Source: Chitinophaga sp. sic0106
GTDB taxonomy: Bacteria > Bacteroidota > Bacteroidia > Chitinophagales > Chitinophagaceae
DNA length: 64,000 nt
NCBI RefSeq assembly: GCF_019219075.1
Contig: NZ_JAHUWJ010000002.1
Span: 1 to 64,000 of the forward strand
Direction: 5' to 3'
In this document: piece by piece, positions 57,070 to 64,000 of the stretch
Numbering within the stretch: the first letter of the stretch is position 1
Layout: each line of letters begins with the position of its first letter
The notes under the pieces: model-generated
Seen by the model: only the letters and a program-made list of their open reading frames with translations
Database searches by the model: none
Told to the model about the DNA's origin: nothing
Program-made: the position numbers and the translations under genes

Positions 57070-58215
57070 TCAGATATGTTGACTCGTGATCACCTGTGCT
57101 CTTCTGCTGTGGATGGCGCCGTCCTTATCTCGCAGGGACGCGCCCTTGTAATTGCCGGTGCTCATTACCAGCTTTACTTCTGCGGCAATGCTGAGGGCGA
57201 TTTCCTCCGGCGTGGCGGCGCCTATATCAAGGCCGGAAGGTCCGTATATGCGTACCTGTTGTATGGCGGTAATGCCGGATGCTTCCTGCAGCATGCGCGT
57301 TAATTTTTTCGCTGGTCCAAGTACCCCGATGTAGGGCACCGGCAATTGAGTGAGTTGTTGCAACAGGCTGAGGTCGTAATTGTAGTTGTGCGTCATGAGT
57401 ACAGCTGCCGTATAGGCGTCTGCGTTAATGTGCTGTAATGCTTCGGCGGCCTTGGCTACATGAATAATGGCACCTGGAAAACGTGCTGCGGTGGCGTAGT
57501 TAGGGCGGCCATCCAGCAGGTGTACCTGCCATCCCATGATATGGGCAATGTGTAGCAGTGGCTGTGCGTCATTGCCGGCGCCGGCAATCAGCAATTGTAT
57601 GGCAGGAGTAATATAAGAGAGTAAGGCGGTCTGTGAATTTTCTGTGGAGATGTAAGTGCGTATCAGCGTAGTTTGCTCGTCCATTGCCAGTTGCGCATCG
57701 CTGAGCAGGGCTGTGCAGAGTGGAGAATTGTCCGTATAGCCGTCTACGTAGTTATCCCTGCGGAGCAGCACTGTTCCCCGTTGCCTTTCTTTTCTCTTTT
57801 CTAAATTAAACAGTGTGATTAAGATACATTCCTGCCTGTTGCCGGTTATGAGTTGTATGAGGTGAATAGGATTGTTCGCGTCTGCTGCCACGATCGGTTC
57901 CAGCAGGATGTGGATGATACCGTTGCAGCCCAGTCCTACTCCCAGTTGCGCATCATCTTCATCGGTGGTATCGTAGGTAACCAGCATAGGCTGTTGTTGC
58001 ATAATCACCAGCTGTGCTTTGCGTAGGGCATCGCCCTCGAGACAGCCGCCGCTGATAGCACCGGTGAGTTCACCATTCTCCGTCACCAGCATCCTGGCGC
58101 CCGGCTGGCGGTAGGCGGAGCCATCTACATGCACAACAGTGGCCAGCGCTGTACGTAAGCCGTTGCGGTTGGCTACTTCATATGCACGAACAATATCTTC
58201 CAGCTCTTTAATCAT
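57070..58215 (-). CDS. XdhC/CoxI-family maturation protein (381 aa)
   Basis: This 381-residue protein has the XdhC N-terminal domain ('HVDGSAYRQPGARMLV', 'GAISGGCLEGDALRKA') and the C-terminal Rossmann part ('LLIAGAGNDAQPLLHIAHIM', 'YIGVLGPAKKLTRMLQEASG', 'GLDIGAATPEEIALSIAAEV'). XdhC-type proteins hold molybdenum cofactor and help insert the sulfurated form into xanthine-dehydrogenase-like enzymes. It is co-transcribed with the MobA-like gene. Confidence 0.9.
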   Translation of the reverse strand: MIKELEDIVRAYEVANRNGLRTALATVVHVDGSAYRQPGARMLVTENGELTGAISGGCLEGDALRKAQLVIMQQQPMLVTYDTTDEDDAQLGVGLGCNGIIHILLEPIVAADANNPIHLIQLITGNRQECILITLFNLEKRKERQRGTVLLRRDNYVDGYTDNSPLCTALLSDAQLAMDEQTTLIRTYISTENSQTALLSYITPAIQLLIAGAGNDAQPLLHIAHIMGWQVHLLDGRPNYATAARFPGAIIHVAKAAEALQHINADAYTAAVLMTHNYNYDLSLLQQLTQLPVPYIGVLGPAKKLTRMLQEASGITAIQQVRIYGPSGLDIGAATPEEIALSIAAEVKLVMSTGNYKGASLRDKDGAIHSRRAQVITSQHI

Positions 58216-58274
58216 ACACTTGCAATCAATTTGTATTAACAGTTACATCCTGTAATGAAATATATATAAAAAAA

Positions 58275-58313
58275 CGGTTATTTCCACTTTTTTGTGAAGA
58301 GTGGAAATAACCG
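58275..58313. terminator. Long hairpin terminator
   Basis: A 14-bp perfect stem (cggttatttccact/agtggaaataaccg) with an 11-nt loop, downstream of the minus-strand TPR gene, between it and the XdhC gene. Confidence 0.75.
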
Positions 58314-58334
58314 GCTGTATAGTTGAATACCTGA

Positions 58335-59552
58335 TTAGTAGCCTTCTTCGCGGAGGTGTTGCAACCACTGCTGGGCAAACTCATTGGATGGTTCCAGCTG
58401 CAGCAGCTTTTCAAAAGATGCTTTTGATTCCTGGAACTGATCCATATGATAGAATAAAATAGCACGGTTCAGGTGTACGTATGGATTGGTAGGGGCGGCC
58501 GCCAGTGCTTCGTTGTAGCACTCCATGGCGGCGGGATAGTCCTGCAGCAGCATGAGGATAGACCCTTTATTCATCAGCAGGTTAGGCTCACCGGGCGAAA
58601 CTTCCAGGCCTTTGTTGGCATAGGTGAGCGCCGCCGCCAATTGTTGCTGAATGGCCTGCTGGGTAGTATCATCGCCGCCGTTTTCTTCCATCTGCTGGAT
58701 GGCGTTGGTAGCCGTTTCCATCAGCGTTACCACCTGTTGTGAATACCAGTGGGCGCTTTTTTCCACTTCCTGTGTAAATGGAATGGCATCCAGGTCTATC
58801 TCTTCTTCCGCTTCCGGCTCTGTAGGCATATATTCCTTTGCAGGCGCATACCACCATTCGCAGAAAGCTCCCAGCTCTCCGCCTTTGGGAATATCTTCAA
58901 TATAAGGCAGCCCTTCCTGTGGAATGGCATCCTGGTTTACGATGATATTGAAAATTGTTTCCAGGTCTTTAGTCTGAATGGGAATACCATCCTGTTCTGC
59001 CTGCATCACCATGTAAGGGAGCAGCAGGTACCATAGTCCCAGCAGGTCTTTATCCTGTTGGGCCGCAGCAAATTCGGTAATGGTAAGTGCCAGGTGGAAG
59101 AAGCCCATCGGCTCCGGCGCAATGGCATCTTTGCCGGTGATGGTGCCTGCCGCTACCATGGCTGACCACAGCAGGGAGCCGGCGTCACAATACAGTATGT
59201 ACTTACCGGTAGCGTGATCGTAATTAGCATAGCCGGCAACCGGATTAGTAGTGGCATCCCACTCTTTAGCCGGGTTGGCATATATGAAGCTGAACTTCTG
59301 GCTGGCAGCAAGACCGTCGAAAAAGGCGGTATGCTCCAGGTAAGCAGGATGAGCAGTAATCGGGAAGGTGTATACGTAGCGATGTTTAATCAGTATATCC
59401 ATCACCCTGAAGTGAGTGAAACCGGTATCAAAGCTGTCTTGCAGCTGATACAGGTTGAAGATAAGGCTTCTGTAATCGGCCAGTTCGTCCTGACTATTAT
59501 CCAGGCAGAGGATGGAGGTTTCCACCAAGGTTTCTATTTCGTGCATCGCCAT
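58335..59552 (-). CDS. Tetratricopeptide repeat protein (405 aa)
   Basis: From the ATG at 59552 this encodes about 405 residues. The N-terminal ~270 residues are an unrecognised helical domain. The C-terminal ~100 residues contain TPR units ('ALTYANKGLEVSPGEPNLLM', 'AMECYNEALAAAPTNPYVHL', 'SKASFEKLLQLEPSNEFAQQ'). TPRs mediate protein-protein contacts; the specific partner is unknown. A TTG at 59597 would add 15 residues. Confidence 0.75.
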   Translation of the reverse strand: MAMHEIETLVETSILCLDNSQDELADYRSLIFNLYQLQDSFDTGFTHFRVMDILIKHRYVYTFPITAHPAYLEHTAFFDGLAASQKFSFIYANPAKEWDATTNPVAGYANYDHATGKYILYCDAGSLLWSAMVAAGTITGKDAIAPEPMGFFHLALTITEFAAAQQDKDLLGLWYLLLPYMVMQAEQDGIPIQTKDLETIFNIIVNQDAIPQEGLPYIEDIPKGGELGAFCEWWYAPAKEYMPTEPEAEEEIDLDAIPFTQEVEKSAHWYSQQVVTLMETATNAIQQMEENGGDDTTQQAIQQQLAAALTYANKGLEVSPGEPNLLMNKGSILMLLQDYPAAMECYNEALAAAPTNPYVHLNRAILFYHMDQFQESKASFEKLLQLEPSNEFAQQWLQHLREEGY

Positions 59553-59669
59553 ATGTAACAACGTAATTTGCTGCAAAGCTAGGGTATTTTCGGCCAAAGT
59601 GTTGATGCACGGCTCCGCCGGTAATGTATAAGCATCATTTTATCCATCCCCTTTGGCGATGGACAAAAA

Positions 59670-59708
59670 GATGAGGGTGAGCAGGCCGCCGGCCTGCTCA
59701 CCCTCATC
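59670..59708 (-). terminator. Perfect 18-bp hairpin terminator
   Basis: A perfect 18-bp inverted repeat (arms gatgagggtgagcaggcc/ggcctgctcaccctcatc) with a 3-nt loop. On the minus strand it is followed by TTTTT, so it terminates the sugar isomerase-like gene. Confidence 0.85.
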
Positions 59709-59728
59709 AGTATATAAAAGCATTTCGT

Positions 59729-60703
59729 TTACTTCAGCAACGTATTCTTCACATAACCATAGCTATTGGTGATGCTCTGAAAATGATCTGTTTTAATCAC
59801 ATCCTGCTCCACATACAAATGCTTCACCCCAGCTGCCGGGGCTTTCGCCAGGATGCGTTTAAAGTCCACCGCACCGGTGCCTACATCTGCAAAAGAAGCC
59901 ATGGACAATAATTCCATTGCTTTCTTATCTTTTGTGGCAGGAGATACGAGCACTTCTGGCCTGGCTTTATCAATATCTTTTACATGCAGCGCGAAGAACC
60001 TGCCAGGCGCCTGTGCAAAAAGTTTCACAGGATCGTAGCCTGATTTGATGGCCCAGAACAAGTCCAGCTCAAAGAATACTTTGCCGGGATCTGTATGTTT
60101 CAACATCACCTCATAGCCGCTGCCTGGCTGGTCAGCCAGGGGTTTGAATTCCCAGAAGTGATTGTGGAAGGCCACGTGAAGGCCCGACTTTTTGCAATAC
60201 TCTGCGGCCTTATTCAGCTGTTCAGCAATGAATTTATAATGATCTGCCGTGGGGGTTGCATCCCATTGTGGAAAAGGCAATGCAGGGATCACGAAATATT
60301 TTTGTCCCAGCTCAGCGGCATAGTCTACCTGGGCTTTCAGTTCATCATCCTTGCCATCGCCTGCTGTAAGGAAGCTGTTTAGTCCGTAATGGCCGCTTGG
60401 GCTGGTCAGGTTTAAGGAGGAGAGGAGGGATTTCAGTTCCTTCACCGGAACACCCCAGAACTTCCCTTCGTATACGCCGGGAGTACCATAATAGGTTTCC
60501 ACTTCCTGGTAACCGATTTTAGCGATTTGAGTCAGTGTATCCTTTGGGTTTTTGTCCAGCTGATCCCGCATGGTATACAGTTGGATACCCACTCTTTTCG
60601 GTAGGCCATTGCTATTGGCAAAGGCTGAAATGCCACCGGGCAATAAGAGGCCGGCAGCGGCCAGGCTGGCCTGCTGGAGAAATAAGCGTCTTGAGTGATT
60701 CAT
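59729..60703 (-). CDS. Tat-exported sugar isomerase/epimerase-like protein (324 aa)
   Basis: A twin-arginine-like signal ('NHSRRLFLQQASLAAAGLLL') is followed by a TIM-barrel protein of the xylose isomerase-like/AP endonuclease-2 type ('QLYTMRDQLDKNPKDTLTQI', 'VAFHNHFWEF', 'FFELDLFWAIKSGYDPVKLF', 'LHVKDIDKA', 'YVEQDV'). Metal-binding Glu, Asp and His residues are present. Many such exported proteins occur in Bacteroidota sugar degradation; substrate unknown. Confidence 0.8.
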   Translation of the reverse strand: MNHSRRLFLQQASLAAAGLLLPGGISAFANSNGLPKRVGIQLYTMRDQLDKNPKDTLTQIAKIGYQEVETYYGTPGVYEGKFWGVPVKELKSLLSSLNLTSPSGHYGLNSFLTAGDGKDDELKAQVDYAAELGQKYFVIPALPFPQWDATPTADHYKFIAEQLNKAAEYCKKSGLHVAFHNHFWEFKPLADQPGSGYEVMLKHTDPGKVFFELDLFWAIKSGYDPVKLFAQAPGRFFALHVKDIDKARPEVLVSPATKDKKAMELLSMASFADVGTGAVDFKRILAKAPAAGVKHLYVEQDVIKTDHFQSITNSYGYVKNTLLK

Positions 60704-60766
60704 ACAAAGAACAATATTATAACGTGGATATTTTTATGTGGGACAAGGTAATAAAAAAGAAATAAC

Positions 60767-60811
60767 TTTTGAGCAATACCGGTGGCCTTTGGCCACCGGT
60801 ATTGCTCAAAA
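60767..60811. repeat. 21-bp perfect inverted repeat between divergent genes
   Basis: Two perfectly complementary 21-nt arms (60767-60787, 60791-60811) separated by ttt form a very stable hairpin containing ggccaccggtattgctc. A second small dyad gtcgcc-acc-ggcgac follows at 60818-60832. It lies between divergent gene starts, where a terminator is not needed, so a REP-like element or regulatory structure is possible. Confidence 0.7.
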
Positions 60812-60916
60812 TCTTCGTCGCCACCGGCGACGGGAGTTTGAGCTGAGAATAAAAAGCTGCGAAGCCAACGCAGTAGCCCTTAGTACATTCATTGGCACCT
60901 TAAATCAGATTCACGG

Positions 60917-62083
60917 ATGAAGTTTCTTGCCCGCAGACCCCAGAAGGAAACAAGCGAAAAGAAAAAGAAATCGATGCTAAGAGAATGGATAGAGGCCGTC
61001 ATTTTCGCCGTAGTAACCGCCACCCTCATCAGGACATTCTTGTTTGAAGCCTTTATGATCCCTTCGCCATCGATGGAGAAAACGCTGCTGATCAATGATT
61101 ACATTTTTGTGAGTAAGCTGAGTTACGGACCGCGTATTCCCAACACACCGCTGGCATTACCGTTTACCCAGGCCAGGATGCCCCTGTTTCCCAATATGAA
61201 ACCTTATAGTACCGCTGTGTTATGGCCATATAAACGATTGCCGGGCTTCGGTAAAGTGCAGCGCGGGGATGTGGTAGTATTTAACCTGCCGGTGGGAGAT
61301 ACAGTGCTTACCAGTAAGAGTGGCAATGATGTGGATTATTACCGCGAACTACATCCTGAGAAATTTCCATCACCAGATATCCGGCCGATCGACAAACGTG
61401 CCACCTGGATCAAACGCTGCATAGGCCTGCCCGGTGATACGCTGGAAATCAATGCAGGTATTGTATACATCAACCATCTGCCATTGGACCCACCGGAATA
61501 TTCCCAGAGGCCCTATTTCCTGTTCGACAATGAATGTAAGGGATTGCCGGATTCGCTGGTGACCAAATTTGAAATCGACAGTAACTCGTTTCAGATGCGT
61601 GGCGACAGCACCAAATTCCGCTACTATTTTACGCAGGTAGTAGCCCGGAAACTCAGGCAGCTCGGCTATCATATTGAACCGGTCATTCATAGTGCAGACC
61701 GCGATTCCAGAATCTTTCCCAGGGATTTTGAGCATCTCTATAACGAAGATTTCTTTGGTCCCATCATTATTCCCAAAAAAGGCCTCACCATTGCACTGGA
61801 TACCAGCAACATCATCCTGTATGCGAGAGCAATTGCCACCTACGAGCATAACACAGTGGATACTTCCAGCAACGTGATCATGATCAATGCAGCACCCGCA
61901 TCTTCCTATACCTTTAAAATGGATTACTACTGGATGATGGGGGATAACAGACATTTTTCGGAGGACTCCCGCTTCTGGGGATTTTTACCGGAAGATCATG
62001 TGATGGGAAAGGCGACGATGATATGGTTGAGTTATGATAAGAGTAGTATCAGATGGAGGAGGTTTTTTAACCTGATAAAGTAG
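60917..62083 (+). CDS. lepB: Signal peptidase I (388 aa)
   Basis: This membrane-bound leader peptidase has an N-terminal anchor (about 21-40) and the catalytic Ser in 'AFMIPSPSMEKTLLINDYIF' (S52). The Lys general base is in 'ATWIKRCIGLPGDTLEINAG' (near 162), and the C-terminal box is 'YYWMMGDNRHFSEDSRFWGF'. At 388 residues it is longer than enterobacterial LepB because of Bacteroidota-type insertions before the last box. It cleaves signal peptides of exported proteins such as those around it. Confidence 0.93.
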   Translation: MKFLARRPQKETSEKKKKSMLREWIEAVIFAVVTATLIRTFLFEAFMIPSPSMEKTLLINDYIFVSKLSYGPRIPNTPLALPFTQARMPLFPNMKPYSTAVLWPYKRLPGFGKVQRGDVVVFNLPVGDTVLTSKSGNDVDYYRELHPEKFPSPDIRPIDKRATWIKRCIGLPGDTLEINAGIVYINHLPLDPPEYSQRPYFLFDNECKGLPDSLVTKFEIDSNSFQMRGDSTKFRYYFTQVVARKLRQLGYHIEPVIHSADRDSRIFPRDFEHLYNEDFFGPIIIPKKGLTIALDTSNIILYARAIATYEHNTVDTSSNVIMINAAPASSYTFKMDYYWMMGDNRHFSEDSRFWGFLPEDHVMGKATMIWLSYDKSSIRWRRFFNLIK

Positions 62084-62119
62084 CAGTTTCAATCTCACCT
62101 TCGGTGAGATTGAAACTGC
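62083..62119 (+). terminator. Perfect 17-bp hairpin after signal peptidase
   Basis: Arms gcagtttcaatctcacc/ggtgagattgaaactgc with a 3-nt loop begin at the last base of the lepB stop. A second imperfect GC-rich dyad (about 62119-62157) follows, before the convergent amidohydrolase gene. No U-tract is present, but position suggests a bidirectional terminator. Confidence 0.6.
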
Positions 62120-62162
62120 CTGGCGTGGCCAGGCCCCCCCGGTCAGGCTACGCCAGGTGAAT

Positions 62163-63581
62163 TTATTTATTGGCAGCACGTACTTGTTCCAGCAAGTCAT
62201 CAAGTGCTTTTCTATCCAGCAGTTTACCTTTGGTTACCACTGCAAAAATTTGTTGTGTGTTATTGATATCCGCCAGAGGATTGGCATTCAGCAGCAGTAC
62301 ATCTGCTTTTTTTCCTGCCGCCAGCGCACCGTAATTTCCTTTATGCAGGTATTCAGGTGAGTTGATGACTGAAGCCTGCAAGGCCTGCAAAGGCGTAATA
62401 CCACCGTATTTCACCATCAGTGCCAGTTCTTCATGTATGCCGATGCCGGGGTAAGTGTAGGAATTGAGATAGCCGGCATCCGTGCCTGCCATAATTTTTA
62501 CACCAGCCTGTTGCAGCAGTTTGAGGGAGGCCGCTGTTTTAATAAATACTTCTTTGCGGAAAGCAACAGCGGCTGCATCGTCTTGCTTGGCGCGGTTAAC
62601 ACGCCAGGCGTAGGTGCCTTCAATGCCTTTGCCGATGTATTGCAAATAATCATCGTGGGAGTGGTCATCCACATCCAGCCAGGCCATCAGGTGCGGAAGT
62701 GTAAGCGTTGGCGTTATAGCAGTACCTCTGGCAGCCATCATACGGTAGGTTTTCAGGGCGGCGCTGCTATCGAAGTTTTCGATGATATATTTGTTAATAT
62801 CACGTCCTTTGATTTCCCCTGCTGCAATTTTTTGGGAGAGACTAGCCTCATCTTTCACACCGGCTTTCCAGGCATATCCCAGGTGCTCTACGGCACTGAG
62901 TCCTGCCGCGGTTACCTGGTCCATCGTGAGGGTGTAAGGGATGTGTGCAGATACGGCCCATCCGCGTTTGCGTGCTTCCCGCAAGGCTTCCAGGTACAAG
63001 TCACTTTTGAGGGTGTTATCCGTGACTTTCACGAAGTCCACTTTTATTTTTTGCAATGAATCCAGTGCCTGCTGTAATTCTGCGGAGGTGCCTATTTCCA
63101 GGTCGTTGAGCCAGAGGGATTTATAGCCTTCCAGTTTAGGGCCACTGGTGAAAATGGTAGGGCCCTGGAGGGCACCGCTGTTCACTTCATTTCTCCATCG
63201 GATCACGAGGTCGCTGATATCTGCGGAGCAGTCGCGGATAGTAGTTACGCCATGCGCGAGGTATAGTGGCAGAAAGCTTTTGTTTTCATCGGCGAGGGTA
63301 TCGCCTCCGCCGAAGTGCATGTGGTTGTCCCACAGTCCCGGCATGGCGTATTTGCCGGCGCCATCGAACTCGCGGGCGGCCTTATAGCGTTTTATTTTTT
63401 TATCATCGTTCACGGCAATGATGCTGTCGTGGCGGATAACGATGGACTGTCCGGCTTTGATTTTTCCGGTATGTACATCGATCACCTGCACGGAGCGGAT
63501 GATAAGATCGGCTGCTTCCTGTGCCTGTACGTGTATACAGGCGAGTGAGGTGATACCGGCGAAGAGGAGTTTTTTTAGCAT
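62163..63581 (-). CDS. Exported amidohydrolase-family protein (472 aa)
   Basis: From the ATG at 63581: a signal peptide (MLKKLLFAGITSLACIHVQA) and an amidohydrolase/imidazolonepropionase-like TIM barrel. Metal ligands are in 'MPGLWDNHMHFGGGD' (HxH), 'VSAHIPYT', 'VEHLGYAW' and 'IMAGTDAGYLNSYTYPGIGI'. Such exported members hydrolyse amide or lactam compounds; the substrate is unknown. It ends against the signal peptidase terminator, and starts just below the MFS transporter stop, so those two may be co-transcribed. Confidence 0.87.
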   Translation of the reverse strand: MLKKLLFAGITSLACIHVQAQEAADLIIRSVQVIDVHTGKIKAGQSIVIRHDSIIAVNDDKKIKRYKAAREFDGAGKYAMPGLWDNHMHFGGGDTLADENKSFLPLYLAHGVTTIRDCSADISDLVIRWRNEVNSGALQGPTIFTSGPKLEGYKSLWLNDLEIGTSAELQQALDSLQKIKVDFVKVTDNTLKSDLYLEALREARKRGWAVSAHIPYTLTMDQVTAAGLSAVEHLGYAWKAGVKDEASLSQKIAAGEIKGRDINKYIIENFDSSAALKTYRMMAARGTAITPTLTLPHLMAWLDVDDHSHDDYLQYIGKGIEGTYAWRVNRAKQDDAAAVAFRKEVFIKTAASLKLLQQAGVKIMAGTDAGYLNSYTYPGIGIHEELALMVKYGGITPLQALQASVINSPEYLHKGNYGALAAGKKADVLLLNANPLADINNTQQIFAVVTKGKLLDRKALDDLLEQVRAANK

Positions 63582-63583
63582 AG

Positions 63584-64000
63584 TCACTGTTTGCTTTTTT
63601 TAATATTGATAAGTAGGGCAATGAGCAGGAGGGTGGCACCGAGGATACATACGCCTGTCCAGCCATAGGCGCTCCAGGCGCGGGCGCCCAGCAATGATCC
63701 CAGGGAGCCGCCGGCAAAGGAGCTGGATATATATACGGTGTTGAGCCGGCTTCTTGCTTCCGGGTTGAGTGCAAAAACTTTTGACTGGTTGGAGATATGC
63801 GTTACCTGCATACCTATATCGAGCAGGATTACGCCTGCGATGAGCCCTGTCAGCGAGGTGCCGGAAAATCCCATGATCACATAAGCGATTACGGCGGCGA
63901 TGATGCCGAGCAGGATGGTGAAATGAGGTCCTTTTTTATCGGACGACTTACCAGCCAGCGGGGCCGCCAGTGCGCCACAGGCGCCTATAACTCCAAACAT
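63584..64000 (-). CDS. MFS transporter, C-terminal part (cut by window edge)
   Basis: The last 138 residues of a membrane transporter, running off the right edge. The sequence 'ACGALAAPLAGKSSDKKGPH' is an MFS-type loop, followed by hydrophobic segments and 'ARSRLNTVYISSSFAGGSLG' with 'LGARAWSAYGWTGVCILGAT', typical of the last helices of MFS permeases. Substrate cannot be judged. Its stop is two bases from the amidohydrolase ATG, so the pair is likely one operon. Confidence 0.8.
   Translation of the reverse strand: MFGVIGACGALAAPLAGKSSDKKGPHFTILLGIIAAVIAYVIMGFSGTSLTGLIAGVILLDIGMQVTHISNQSKVFALNPEARSRLNTVYISSSFAGGSLGSLLGARAWSAYGWTGVCILGATLLLIALLINIKKSKQ

Overview
The window comes from a Bacteroidota chromosome, most likely Chitinophagaceae and Chitinophaga-like. 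Evidence: promoters of the Bacteroidota form TTG-N18/19-TAnnTTTG (for example 38191-38219), a FecI/FecR-type sigma/anti-sigma pair with an STN-domain partner, a type IX secretion sorting domain, an OmpH/Skp chaperone, and a long Bacteroidota-style signal peptidase I. The species is an inference; no 16S rRNA gene is present.

Left half (154-33937): one apparently complete temperate prophage, inserted in the 3' end of a minus-strand tRNA-Leu(GAG) and flanked by a 19-bp direct repeat (attL 154-172, attR 33919-33937). Left to right it carries: a leftward repressor operon (S24 repressor plus a small membrane protein); rightward early genes ending in a primase/VapE-type helicase; a repeat-rich non-coding block that could be an origin; a minor tail protein Z homologue; a GC-rich block that could be cos; a lambda-type packaging and head module (Nu1-like small terminase, GpA large terminase, gpW, lambda portal, fused S78 protease/capsid, DUF2190); a P2/Mu-type contractile tail and baseplate (sheath, tube, gpE/E' with a -1 frameshift site, tape measure, U, X, D, V, W, J, I, fibres); two tandem small membrane proteins and a lysozyme-like protein; and a right-end set of a sigma-like/NUMOD-like protein, a DNA adenine methylase, two small DNA-binding-type proteins, a soluble histidine kinase and a tyrosine integrase. 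The predicted virion is a myovirus with a lambda-like head. At the far left (1-120) is the 5' end of a group II intron on the minus strand, just downstream of what was the tRNA-Leu terminator before the phage separated gene and terminator.

Right half (about 34 kb to the end): ordinary host chromosome. It contains a sensor histidine kinase, a GT2 glycosyltransferase, a PepSY membrane protein, three tandem identical tRNA-Gly(GCC) genes, a small GNAT-like protein, an OmpH-like chaperone, and an ECF sigma/FecR/STN-repeat-protein operon with a second repeat protein sharing the same unusual promoter motif. Further right are a Tat-exported phospholipase C, a T9SS-exported DNRLRE metalloprotease, an L,D-transpeptidase-like protein, a DUF885 protein, an Fpg/Nei glycosylase, and an operon of a 32-residue polycysteine peptide ORF, a PhyH dioxygenase and an SDR. 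The end holds a XdhC/MobA-like pair, a TPR protein, a sugar isomerase-like protein, signal peptidase I, an amidohydrolase and a partial MFS transporter.

Most notable: the sigma-like protein fused to three NUMOD-like repeats (28341-29531); the ECF/FecR system whose STN partner has GVQIAG-type repeats instead of a TonB-dependent barrel and whose promoter motif recurs before a paralogue; the polycysteine mini-ORF before PhyH/SDR; and duplicated 11-mer repeats at two phage transcription-unit boundaries.
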